The translations under genes and the position numbers were made by a program. The notes beneath the pieces were generated by a model. That model saw nothing but the letters and a program-made list of their open reading frames with translations, was not told the origin of the DNA and did no database searches. Below are positions 1-13,542 of a stretch of 23,354 bases of DNA, in pieces. Within the stretch, counting starts at the first letter, position 1; the number at the start of each line of letters is the position of its first letter. The stretch is taken from NCBI GenBank assembly GCA_035604595.1, contig DATNIE010000016.1, positions 1 through 23,354 of the forward strand, written 5' to 3'. This stretch comes from CAIKZZ01 sp035604595 (GTDB taxonomy: Bacteria; Pseudomonadota; Gammaproteobacteria; Steroidobacterales; Steroidobacteraceae).

Positions 1-356
1 CGAGGCACCGGCGGCGACCGCGGCCTCGATCACCTCGGCGCGGCTCGTGTCGACCGAGACGAGGACGTCGAGTTCGGCCGCGATCGCCCGGACGACCGGC
101 ACGACCCGGGCGAGCTCGTCGGCGAGGGGTGGCGGATGCGATCCCGGCCGCGTCGATTCCCCGCCGACGTCGATGAGCGCCGCACCCTCGGCGGCCATAC
201 GCCGCGCAGCGGCGAGTGCGGCGGCGCGCGCCGTGTAGCGCCCGCCATCCGCGAACGAGTCCGGAGTCACGTTGAGAACGCCCATCACGACCGGCGCATT
301 GAGGTCGATGAGTCGCGAGCGGCAGCGCAGGTGCAGGCCTGCCGCGGCGCCCGTTT

Positions 357-360
<4 letters not shown>
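1..360 (-). CDS. folP: Dihydropteroate synthase, N-terminal part (3' end beyond window)
   Basis: Dihydropteroate synthase condenses p-aminobenzoate with dihydropterin pyrophosphate in folate synthesis. The visible 120 codons read through the family's first strand and pterin-site motifs: VVMGVLNVTPDSFADGG, then IDVGGESTRPG, then VSVDTSRAEVIEAA. The C-terminal half lies past position 1. The frame has no ATG, GTG or TTG before the conserved core except a GTG/ATG pair directly at VMGVLN, which would remove the conserved LIDLNAP stretch. The most likely start is therefore CTG at 358-360, which overlaps the ftsH stop as CTGA and has a GGCGGGG stretch just upstream. It follows ftsH directly, so it is co-transcribed and perhaps translationally coupled. 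Identity is clear; the start codon is inferred. Confidence 0.9.
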
Positions 361-2279
<1,919 letters not shown>

Positions 2280-2302
2280 GAAACGCTCCTGACGGGGCGC
2301 AA

Positions 2303-2328
2303 TTGTGACGTCACAAAATGACGTTACA
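2303..2328. repeat. Palindrome plus direct repeat in the rlmE-ftsH gap
   Basis: TTGTGACGTCACAA at 2303-2316 is a perfect 14-base palindrome. Its half TGACGTCACA (2306-2315) recurs as TGACGTTACA at 2319-2328, 13 bp further on, overlapping the rlmE stop codon. The element sits just upstream of the ftsH ribosome binding site. It could be an operator for a dimeric regulator or an mRNA structure; the sequence does not decide between them. Confidence 0.5.
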
Positions 2329-2950
2329 GGATACGCCGGCCGGTCGCCAGCAGATACATCTCGGCACTTCGCGCCCGCGATGCGGGTGGTTTCTTCATAC
2401 GGACCTTGTCGAACTCGCGGCGCACGCTGCGCAGGAACTCATCGAAGCCGGCGCCCTGAAAAATCTTTGCAATGAACGTGCCTCCGGGCCGCAGCACCTC
2501 GCGGCTGAACTCGAGTGCGAGTTCGGCGAGATGGAGCGCGCGCGGCTGGTCGACAGCATCGATGCCGCTCATGTTGGGGGCCATGTCCGACATCACAAGA
2601 TCCACCGGTCGGCCTTGCAGGGCGGCCTTCAGGGCCGCGAGCGGCGCGCCCTCCCGGAAGTCGCCCTGGATGAACTCGACCCCCCGGACCGGATTCATCG
2701 GCAGGAGGTCGAGCGCGACAATAGTTCCTTTACCTTTCAATACCTTGGCCGCGTATTCGCTCCAGCCGCCGGGGGCGGCGCCCAGATCGACGATGACCAT
2801 CCCAGGCTGTATGAGCCGCTCGGTGGCATCGAGTTCCTCAAGCTTGAATGCCGCCCGGGAGCGCAGCCCCCGCTGCTGGGCGCGCTTGACGTACGGATCG
2901 GTGGCGTGTTCGTGAAGCCAGCGCGCGCTCGATTTGCTGCGTTTCGTCAT
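2324..2950 (-). CDS. rlmE: 23S rRNA (uridine-2'-O-)-methyltransferase RlmE
   Basis: RlmE (FtsJ/RrmJ) uses S-adenosylmethionine to methylate the 2'-O of U2552 in the peptidyl-transferase A loop during late 50S assembly. In 208 residues the SAM-binding motif VDLGAAPGGWS is at 54-64. The K-D-K-E tetrad of this family is intact: K36 (AFKLEE), D122 (MSDMAPN), K162 (IAKIFQG) and E197 (SAEMYLL). Length matches the E. coli enzyme. It starts with ATG at 2948-2950 and ends with TAA, 44 bp before ftsH. It is divergent from yhbY, also an assembly factor, as in other gammaproteobacteria. In E. coli this operon is heat-shock induced; no convincing sigma32 site is visible here. Confidence 0.97.
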   Translation of the reverse strand: MTKRSKSSARWLHEHATDPYVKRAQQRGLRSRAAFKLEELDATERLIQPGMVIVDLGAAPGGWSEYAAKVLKGKGTIVALDLLPMNPVRGVEFIQGDFREGAPLAALKAALQGRPVDLVMSDMAPNMSGIDAVDQPRALHLAELALEFSREVLRPGGTFIAKIFQGAGFDEFLRSVRREFDKVRMKKPPASRARSAEMYLLATGRRIL

Positions 2951-2988
2951 GCTCGTCTTCAGGGCGCCGGGGCGGCGCGGACGGTCCC

Positions 2989-2996
2989 TATAATGC
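2989..2996. promoter_or_regulatory. Overlapping -10 elements of a possible bidirectional promoter
   Basis: The plus strand has a consensus TATAAT at 2989-2994, seven bases before the tandem GTG codons that open yhbY. The minus strand reads CATTAT across 2991-2996, a 4/6 match to the -10 consensus, placing a start for rlmE about 35 bases before its ATG. No good -35 box is visible on either strand. The 47-bp gap between the two genes leaves room for little else. Confidence 0.5.
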
Positions 2997-2997
2997 C

Positions 2998-3297
2998 GTG
3001 GTGCAGCTCAACGAACGGCAAAAGAAGCATTTGCGGCGTCTCGGCCACGCGCTGCACCCGCTCGTGACGCTTGGGCAGGCAGGACTCACCGACGGCGTCG
3101 CGGCCGAGCTCGAGCGCGCGCTGCGCGACCACGAGCTCGTCAAGGCGAGGGCCCGGGTCGATGATCGCGCGGTCCGCGACCTGGCCTTCGACCAGCTCGC
3201 GACGCGCACCTCGAGCACGCTCGTGCAGCGGATCGGCAACGTCGCGCTCTTCTTCCGGCCGAACCCGACGCTGACCCGGATCGTGCTGCCGGACTGA
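2998..3297 (+). CDS. yhbY: YhbY family RNA-binding (CRM domain) ribosome assembly protein
   Basis: A small CRM-domain protein that binds pre-50S particles. The 99 residues cover the whole family length (E. coli 97), beginning LNERQKKHLRRLGHAL and carrying the signature LVTLGQAGLTDGV around 23-35, which contains the GxxG loop. The C-terminus (FFRPNPTLTRIVLPD) matches the family pattern YRP...I.LP. The start is one of two tandem GTG codons (2998 or 3001); no ATG and no Shine-Dalgarno sequence precede them. With TATAAT ending at 2994, transcription would begin at about 3000-3002, so the mRNA is probably leaderless. It faces rlmE head to head and converges on the DUF4149 gene with a 25-bp gap. 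Confidence 0.94.
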   Translation: MVQLNERQKKHLRRLGHALHPLVTLGQAGLTDGVAAELERALRDHELVKARARVDDRAVRDLAFDQLATRTSSTLVQRIGNVALFFRPNPTLTRIVLPD

Positions 3298-3322
3298 CAG
3301 GCGCGCCGCCGCGCGAGAGCCT

Positions 3323-3757
3323 TCAGCCCCGGCCCTTCAGCTCCGCGACCAGCAGCGCGACCGTCCACAGCGTCGCAGCGCTGTACAGCAGCGCCGCGAG
3401 CCCGTGCCAGGCAGCAAACGCGGGGCTGCCGGCGTCGCCGGTCGCGCGCGCCGCCTCGAGCAGCGGGCGGACGGCGTACTCGCTGAGCGCGAGAAATGCC
3501 GCGGGGGGCAGCATCCGCGCGCCCGAGGCGCGGCGCGCGAGCGCAGCGCCGCCCGCGTCGGGCACGCATGCCAACACCAGCAGCGCGCCGGCGAGGACGA
3601 GCGACACGAGCGTCGTACGCCGGAAGAGCTCACCGGCGATGAAACCGGCGAGCCCCCGGTCGGGCAGGATCGCGAACAGCGTCGGGGCGACGAGCCCGCC
3701 GACCGTGACGAGCAAACCCGCCCACAGCGCGAGCAGCAAGCGGCGCGCGAGCCTCAC
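3323..3757 (-). CDS. DUF4149-like integral membrane protein of unknown function
   Basis: A 144-residue very hydrophobic protein with about four membrane segments: roughly 7-30, 48-66, 85-100 and 115-138. The motif VAPTLFAILPDRGLAGFIAG near 23-42 is what I associate with DUF4149 proteins, which often sit next to greA. The start is GTG at 3755-3757, overlapping the greA stop as GTGA, so translation is probably coupled to greA. It is the last gene of the long hrcA-to-greA block and ends 25 bp from convergent yhbY. No catalytic residues can be pointed to, and no function is assigned. The family assignment is from pattern recognition only. Confidence 0.8.
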   Translation of the reverse strand: MRLARRLLLALWAGLLVTVGGLVAPTLFAILPDRGLAGFIAGELFRRTTLVSLVLAGALLVLACVPDAGGAALARRASGARMLPPAAFLALSEYAVRPLLEAARATGDAGSPAFAAWHGLAALLYSAATLWTVALLVAELKGRG

Positions 3758-4226
3758 TGGTAGAGGACCTTGACGACCTCGTAACTCCGCACGCCGCCCG
3801 GGGCCTGCACCTCGACGATATCGCCCTGCTGCTTGCCGACGAGCGCCCGGGCGATGGGCGAGGTGATCGCAATCAGTCCCTGGCGGATATCGGCCTCGTC
3901 CTCCCCGACGATGCTGTACTTGACGCGAGCGCCGTCGTCCTGCGCCTCGAGCTCGACGGTGGCGCCGAACACGACCTTGCCGGTCTGCGGCAGCTTCGAG
4001 ATCTCGATGACCTCGGAGTTGGCGAGCCGCAACTCGAGCTCCTTGATCCGCATTTCGATGAATCCCTGGTGCTCGCGCGCCGCGTGATACTCGGCATTCT
4101 CGGCGAGGTCGCCGTGACCGCGGGCTTCCGCGATCGCCTTGATGACCGCCGGCCGGTCTTCCGACTTCAGGCGCTTCAGCTCCGCCCGCATGCGCTCCGC
4201 GCCGCGGACCGTAATCGGTGAACGTC

Positions 4227-4230
<4 letters not shown>
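3754..4230 (-). CDS. greA: Transcription elongation factor GreA
   Basis: GreA enters the secondary channel of RNA polymerase and stimulates cleavage of backtracked RNA. The 158 residues (the E. coli length) show the antiparallel coiled coil from about 8 to 75. Its tip motif ARGHGDLAENAEYHAAREHQ (36-55) carries the acidic pair D41 and E44 that holds the catalytic magnesium. A C-terminal FKBP-like domain follows, with the conserved ITSPIARALVGKQQGD. The start GTG (4228-4230) overlaps the carB stop as GTGA. It is followed without a gap by the DUF4149 gene. Position after carB is conserved in several gammaproteobacteria. Confidence 0.98.
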
Positions 4231-7451
<3,221 letters not shown>

Positions 7452-7467
7452 GGCCGTCGGGCGAGCC

Positions 7468-8661
7468 TCAGGCCCCCGCCACGCCTGGCCGCGCACTCGC
7501 CACTCGCGGCTCGCGCCCGCTGTGCCGGGTGTGGAGGTGACGGCCCATCAGCTGCACGAAGCGCTCGAAGAGGCCCGCCATGTCGTGCGGGCCCGGACTC
7601 GCCTCGGGGTGCCCCTGGAAGCTGAATGCCGCGCGGTCGATGAGCTCGAGCCCCTGGAGGGAGCCGTCGAACAGCGAGCGGTGCGTCGCGCGGACATGCG
7701 CCGGCAGCGTCGCCTCGTCGACTGCGAAGCCATGGTTCTGGCTCGTGATCAGCACCCGGCCGGTCAGGAGGTCCTGCACCGGGTGGTTGGCGCCGTGATG
7801 GCCGAACTTCATCTTGACCGTGCGCGCGCCGGTGGCAAGCCCGAGCAGCTGGTGGCCGAGGCAGATGCCGAACACCGGGATGTCGGTCTTCAGGAACTCC
7901 TGGATCGCCTCGATCGCGTAATCGCAGGGCTCCGGATCGCCAGGTCCGTTCGACAGGAAGATCCCGTCCGGCTGCATCGCCAGCACCTTGTCGGCCGGGG
8001 TCTTCGCCGGCACGACGGTGGCGCAGCAGCCGTGGTCGGCGAGCAGTCGCAGGATGTTGCGTTTGATGCCGAAGTCGTAGGCGACGACCTGCAGGCGGTG
8101 CGAGGGGTGCGCGGCGCGCATCGCCTCCCCGTTCCAGCCGCTGCCGTCGTTCCACCGGTACTGGCGCTTAGTCGTGACGACCTTGGCGAGGTCCATGCCT
8201 TTGAGGCCCGGGAACTTCTTCGCCGCGCGTACCGCAGCGGAGAAGGTGACCGTGTCCCCGGTCATGATGCAGCCCGACTGCGCGCCCTTCTCGCGCAGGA
8301 TCCGCGTGAGCTTGCGGGTATCGATGCCGGCGATCGCGACGAGCTTGCCCCGCTGCAGAAAGGTCTGCAGCGAGTCTGTCGCCCGCCAGCTGCTGTAGAG
8401 GAGCGGCAGGTCGCGGATCACGAGGCCCGCGGCGTGGATCGAACCCGCCTCGAGGTCCTCGGGCGTCGTGCCGTAGTTGCCGATGTGCGGGTACGTCAGC
8501 GTCACGATCTGACGGCTGTAGGACGGATCCGTCAGGATCTCCTGGTAGCCCGTCATCGCGGTGTTGAAGACGACCTCGCCGGTGGAATTGCCCTTGGCCC
8601 CGATCGAAATGCCCTGGAAGACCGTTCCGTCTTCCAGGGCGAGTACTGCGGGCATCGTCAA
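7468..8661 (-). CDS. carA: Carbamoyl-phosphate synthase small (glutaminase) subunit
   Basis: CarA hydrolyses glutamine and channels ammonia to CarB. The 397 residues carry the N-terminal CPSase domain (LEDGTVFQG ... FNTAMTGYQEILTDPSYS) and a class I glutamine amidotransferase domain. Its nucleophile is C267 in FGICLGHQ and its H351/E353 pair is in GHPEASPGPHD. I chose TTG at 8659-8661, because GGGAG lies eight bases upstream and the resulting MTMPAVLALEDG matches homologue length; ATG at 8653-8655 is the alternative. The last ~20 residues (after RHLHTRHSG) extend beyond the usual end and look unstructured. It is the first gene of the carAB pair, with a hairpin-containing leader after dapB. 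Confidence 0.97.
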   Translation of the reverse strand: MTMPAVLALEDGTVFQGISIGAKGNSTGEVVFNTAMTGYQEILTDPSYSRQIVTLTYPHIGNYGTTPEDLEAGSIHAAGLVIRDLPLLYSSWRATDSLQTFLQRGKLVAIAGIDTRKLTRILREKGAQSGCIMTGDTVTFSAAVRAAKKFPGLKGMDLAKVVTTKRQYRWNDGSGWNGEAMRAAHPSHRLQVVAYDFGIKRNILRLLADHGCCATVVPAKTPADKVLAMQPDGIFLSNGPGDPEPCDYAIEAIQEFLKTDIPVFGICLGHQLLGLATGARTVKMKFGHHGANHPVQDLLTGRVLITSQNHGFAVDEATLPAHVRATHRSLFDGSLQGLELIDRAAFSFQGHPEASPGPHDMAGLFERFVQLMGRHLHTRHSGREPRVASARPGVAGA

Positions 8662-8729
8662 GAGACTCTCTCCCGTGGCGTCGCGGCGCAGGGCGCCGCC
8701 GCGATCGGCAACCGGGCTCTACATGCGCA

Positions 8730-8763
8730 AAGCGGGTGGAGCCTGACAAGACTCCGCCCGCTT
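8730..8763 (-). promoter_or_regulatory. carA leader hairpin (possible attenuator or dapB terminator)
   Basis: Twelve pairs form between 8730-8741 (AAGCGGGTGGAG) and 8752-8763 (CTCCGCCCGCTT), with one G-T pair and a 10-base loop. On the transcribed minus strand the stem is followed by only three T's and then, at 8719-8724, the minimal reading frame ATGTAG. The hairpin is in the 179-bp gap between dapB and carA, 68 bases upstream of the carA start. It may be a weak dapB terminator or a control element of carAB, which is leader-regulated in some bacteria. Confidence 0.55.
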
Positions 8764-8797
8764 CAGTCCGTAGAACGATGAATTCGACCGGAGGGCT

Positions 8798-8803
8798 ATT
8801 TTA
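8798..8803 (-). promoter_or_regulatory. Possible -10 element for carA
   Basis: The minus strand reads TAAAAT here (5/6 to TATAAT), the only AT-rich hexamer in the gap between dapB and carA, about 140 bases before the carA start and upstream of the leader hairpin. No clear -35 box is visible. If used, it would give carAB its own promoter and put the hairpin inside the mRNA leader. Confidence 0.3.
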
Positions 8804-8840
8804 CGGCAGCCGCCCCGCCCGCACCAGCCTGAGCCGTCGT

Positions 8841-9692
8841 TCAGCCGAGGCCGAGCACGTCCGCCATCGTGTACTGGCCGGGGGCCCTCCCCCGCAGCCA
8901 GTCAGCGGCTCGCAGGGCCCCGTAGGCGAAGGTCATCCGGTCGTGGGCGCGGTGGGTGAGCTCGAGCCGCTCGCCGGGACCTGCGTAGAGGACCGTGTGC
9001 TCGCCGACGATGTCCCCGCCCCGGACGATCGCGAAGCCGATTGAGCCTTCGCGGCGGGGACCTACGGGCCCGCTGCGGTGGTCGGCCGCGAGGTTGCGCA
9101 GGTCGCTGCCGCGACCCGCAGCGGCGGCCTCGCCGAGGCGCAGGGCGGTCCCGGACGGAGCGTCGACCTTGTACCGGTGGTGGGCATCGAGGATCTCGAT
9201 GTCGTATTCGGCGGGCAGTGCCGCCGCGGCCTGCTCGACCAGCCGGGCGAGCAGATTGATTCCGAGGCTGGTGTTGGGCGCTTTGAGCACGGCGATCCGG
9301 GCTGCGGCCGCCTCGAGCGCCGCGTGGGCCTCGGGGAGAAGCCCGGTCGTGCCCATCACGAGTGCGATGCCGCGCTCGCGACAGGCAGCGACGTTTGAGA
9401 GCGTCGCCAGAGGCAGCGTGAAGTCGAGCACGACCTCGGCGCGCTCGAGAGCCACCACCCGGTCGGCCGTGACGCACGTCCCGAACCGCCGGTTGAGGCC
9501 GCCGACATCGCCGGCGTCCTGGCCGAGCGCGGGGCTCTCGGCGGATGCGAGCGCGCCGACGAGCTCGAACTCGGTACTGTCGTGGATCGCACGGATCAGG
9601 CTCCGGCCCATCCGGCCGGTTGCGCCAAAGAGCGCCACCCGGACCGGGCCGGCGGTCGTGTGCGAGGGGTCGACGGGGCGCGTGTCGGTCAC
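8841..9692 (-). CDS. dapB: 4-hydroxy-tetrahydrodipicolinate reductase
   Basis: DapB reduces hydroxy-tetrahydrodipicolinate with NAD(P)H in the diaminopimelate/lysine pathway, feeding peptidoglycan. In 283 residues the Rossmann motif GATGRMG is at 23-29, the nucleotide-binding segment DFTLP at 90-94 and GTTG at 114-117. The catalytic motif HHRYKVDAPSGTAL starts at 171, with the His pair H171/H172 and Lys K175. The fourth position is Tyr where His is common. The N-terminus has an extra ~15 polar residues before the first strand. Start GTG (9690-9692) overlaps the dnaJ stop as GTGA, so lysine synthesis is tied to the chaperone operon here. An out-of-frame open stretch across the same DNA is a coding shadow. 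Confidence 0.97.
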   Translation of the reverse strand: MTDTRPVDPSHTTAGPVRVALFGATGRMGRSLIRAIHDSTEFELVGALASAESPALGQDAGDVGGLNRRFGTCVTADRVVALERAEVVLDFTLPLATLSNVAACRERGIALVMGTTGLLPEAHAALEAAAARIAVLKAPNTSLGINLLARLVEQAAAALPAEYDIEILDAHHRYKVDAPSGTALRLGEAAAAGRGSDLRNLAADHRSGPVGPRREGSIGFAIVRGGDIVGEHTVLYAGPGERLELTHRAHDRMTFAYGALRAADWLRGRAPGQYTMADVLGLG

Positions 9693-10816
9693 TGGCGGCT
9701 GGTCTCGAAGAACCTCTTGACGCCCGCGAGCCAGGAGTCCTCGCGCGGATTATGCCGCTTCGGATCCTTGCCGAGCGCCTCGGCGAGCTTGCGGAGCAGG
9801 TCCTTCTGGTCGGCCGAGAGGCTGACCGGGGTCTCGACGACGATCCGGCAGTAGAGGTCGCCGGTCGACCCTCCGCGGACCGGACGCACGCCCTTGTCGC
9901 GCAGGCGAAATACCTTCCCGGACTGGGTCCCGCCCGGGATCTTGAGCGTCGCGTGCGCGCCAAGCGTTGGCACTTCGATCTCGCCCCCGAGGGCCGCGGT
10001 CGTGAACGGAATCGGCACCTCGCAGGACAGGTCCGCGCCCTCGCGCTGGAAGATCGCATGCGGATGGACCGCGATCTCGACGTACAGATCACCCGGCGGC
10101 CCGCCGTTCCGGCCCGCCTCGCCCTCCCCCGACAGGCGGATCCGGTCCCCCGAGTCGACACCGGCTGGCACCTTGACGGAGAGCGTCCGCGCTTTGCGGA
10201 CCCTGCCCTGGCCAAAGCACGCATCGCAGGGCGCCTCGATCACCGTGCCGCGCCCCTTGCAGCGGGGACAGGTCTGCTGGACCGCAAAGAACCCCTGCTG
10301 CATCCGGACCTGCCCGGCACCGCCGCAGGTCCCGCAGCGCGTCGGGGTCGTGCCCTTCGCCGCGCCACTCCCGCCGCAGGTGGCGCACTCGGCGAGGGTT
10401 GCGATCTCAATTTCGGAGGTGTGGCCGAAGACCGCCTGCTCGAGGTTGAGCTCGAGCTCGTAGCGCAGGTCCGCGCCGCGGAACACCTGCCGCCCGCCGC
10501 GCCGCGCGCCCCCGAAGATGTCGCCGAACACCTCCCCGAAGATGTCGCCGAACACCGCCCCCGGGTCGACGCCCGCCCCGCCGCGGCCCGCCTCGACGCC
10601 GGCGTGGCCGAACTGGTCATAGGCTGCGCGCTTCTGGGGGTCGGTCAGGATCTCGTAGGCTTCCTTCGCTTCCTTGAAGGACTCCTCGGCGGCGGCGTCT
10701 CCGGGATTCCGGTCCGGGTGGTGCTTCATCGCGAGGCGCCGATACGCCTTCTTGATCTCGGCGTCGGAGGCCGTCCGCCCGACCTCGAGCACCACGTAGT
10801 AGTCGCGTTTGGCCAT
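9689..10816 (-). CDS. dnaJ: Chaperone DnaJ (Hsp40)
   Basis: DnaJ delivers unfolded proteins to DnaK and stimulates its ATPase. From ATG 10814-10816 it has 375 residues (E. coli 376). The J domain carries HPD at 33-35. A Gly/Phe region with the doubled GDIFGEVFGDIFGG follows, then a zinc-finger domain with four CxxCxGxG motifs (CATCGGSG, CGTCGGAG, CPRCKGRG, CDACFGQG), and C-terminal substrate-binding domains. An in-frame upstream start would add MGSGAGC, which has no family support. It lies 89 bp after dnaK, with a strong hairpin in the gap, and overlaps dapB by GTGA. Confidence 0.98.
   Translation of the reverse strand: MAKRDYYVVLEVGRTASDAEIKKAYRRLAMKHHPDRNPGDAAAEESFKEAKEAYEILTDPQKRAAYDQFGHAGVEAGRGGAGVDPGAVFGDIFGEVFGDIFGGARRGGRQVFRGADLRYELELNLEQAVFGHTSEIEIATLAECATCGGSGAAKGTTPTRCGTCGGAGQVRMQQGFFAVQQTCPRCKGRGTVIEAPCDACFGQGRVRKARTLSVKVPAGVDSGDRIRLSGEGEAGRNGGPPGDLYVEIAVHPHAIFQREGADLSCEVPIPFTTAALGGEIEVPTLGAHATLKIPGGTQSGKVFRLRDKGVRPVRGGSTGDLYCRIVVETPVSLSADQKDLLRKLAEALGKDPKRHNPREDSWLAGVKRFFETSRQ
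10511..10556. repeat. 24-bp period tandem repeat inside dnaJ G/F region
   Basis: Two identical 22-base copies start at 10511 and 10535. They encode the repeated peptide VFGDIFG of the Gly/Phe-rich linker. Exact identity at the DNA level, including third positions, suggests a recent duplication by slippage, although this linker is repetitive in many DnaJ proteins. Confidence 0.6.
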
Positions 10817-10843
10817 GCACCCCGCCCCGGAACCCAACGTGCG

Positions 10844-10875
10844 AACCGCCGCCGGCAGTCACGCCGGCGGCGGTT
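10844..10875 (-). promoter_or_regulatory. Strong inverted repeat between dnaK and dnaJ
   Basis: AACCGCCGCCGGC (10844-10856) and GCCGGCGGCGGTT (10863-10875) form a perfect 13-bp stem with a six-base loop, nearly all G-C. No T tract follows on the minus strand, so it is not a standard intrinsic terminator. Its place, 30 bases after the dnaK stop and 27 bases before the dnaJ start, suggests an mRNA-stabilising or partial-termination structure that lowers DnaJ relative to DnaK. Confidence 0.7.
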
Positions 10876-10905
10876 GACGTTCCATTCGCGCCGACCGCGG
10901 GCCCG

Positions 10906-12822
<1,917 letters not shown>

Positions 12823-12862
12823 GTGAATACTCCTCGATGCGGATTCGAATTCTCTGCCAGCC

Positions 12863-12892
12863 TAAATGTGGCCCCCGGGCGTGGTTCTCAAG
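12863..12892 (-). promoter_or_regulatory. Sigma32-like heat-shock promoter for dnaK
   Basis: On the minus strand CTTGAG (12887-12892) and CCACATTTA (12863-12871) are separated by 15 bases. The sigma32 consensus is CTTGAA, 13-17 bases, CCCCATNTA, so the -10 differs at one defined position only. The -35 overlaps the grpE stop codon. It would give dnaK-dnaJ a heat-shock start independent of the upstream genes. Confidence 0.65.
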
Positions 12893-13460
12893 CGTCGGGG
12901 GCCCTGGAGACGATCACCCGGGCCGGGCGCAGTACCCGGCCGTTCAGCAGGTAGCCCTTCTGGACGGTCTGAAGGACCGTGTTCGGCGGCTGATCGGCCG
13001 TCGGCTGGGCCACCATGGCCTCGTGCTGCTCGGGGTTGAACGGCTGGCCCGTCGGGTCGAGCTCCGCGATTCCGGCCTTCTCGAAGGCTTTCATGAGCAG
13101 CCGGTGGGTCGCCGCCTGCCCCTCGATCAGGCTCTTGACGTCGGGGGCCGCGGCATTGGCGAGGGCGAGCTCGAAGCCGTCGAGCGCCGGCAGCAGCTCC
13201 TGGGCGAAGCGCTCGAGGGCGTAGCGCTGGGCCGCATCCAGGTCGCGGGCGGCGCGCCGGCGGTAGTTGTCGAACTCGGCGAGCGCGCGCACGTACTGGT
13301 CGTAGTTCTGCGCGGCCTTCGCGTTGGCCGCAGCCAGGGCCGCCTCGAGGGCCGCGACCTCCCCCTGGAATGGGTCGTCGGCAAGGACGGTCGTCGCTTC
13401 CGGATCGGTTGCGGCACCGGCTCCGGCACGATCGCCGGCGGGGACACTGGGGTCACTCAT
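12888..13460 (-). CDS. grpE: Nucleotide exchange factor GrpE
   Basis: GrpE releases ADP from DnaK and acts as a dimer. From ATG 13458-13460 it has 190 residues. An acidic, low-complexity N-terminus leads into a long helix (about 35-90) containing YVRALAEFDNYRRRAARDL. The beta domain follows, with the signature FNPEQHEAMVAQPTADQPPNTVLQTVQKGYLLNGRVLRPA in its last 50 residues. GGAGG lies five bases before the chosen ATG, which settles the start over an in-frame upstream codon that would add six residues. It lies between hrcA and dnaK, 82 bp after hrcA, with a sigma32-like promoter in that gap. Confidence 0.97.
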   Translation of the reverse strand: MSDPSVPAGDRAGAGAATDPEATTVLADDPFQGEVAALEAALAAANAKAAQNYDQYVRALAEFDNYRRRAARDLDAAQRYALERFAQELLPALDGFELALANAAAPDVKSLIEGQAATHRLLMKAFEKAGIAELDPTGQPFNPEQHEAMVAQPTADQPPNTVLQTVQKGYLLNGRVLRPARVIVSRAPDA

Positions 13461-13507
13461 CCAAACCTCCGCGAGCACGGGCGGCCGCAGACACGCCGCC
13501 CGCGCGG

Positions 13508-13539
13508 AGGATGGAGGCGGGAAGGCACGACTTCAAGGG
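13508..13539 (-). promoter_or_regulatory. Sigma32-like heat-shock promoter for grpE
   Basis: The minus strand carries CCCTTGAA (13532-13539), a perfect sigma32 -35, then 15 bases, then CTCCATCCT (13508-13516), which keeps the CCAT core of the -10. It lies 3 bp after the hrcA stop, about 50 bases before the grpE start. Spacing is the same as in the site before dnaK. Confidence 0.65.
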
Positions 13540-13542
13540 CGG

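Noticed and set aside
3299..3320. Short GC hairpin (GCGCG/CGCGC) between yhbY and the DUF4149 gene as a terminator
   Set aside because: A five-base stem with no T tract; too weak to call in DNA of this composition.
8764..8800. ArgR-box-like ATTCAT near GAATTC in the carA upstream region
   Set aside because: Only one short half matches; the second arm and correct spacing are absent.
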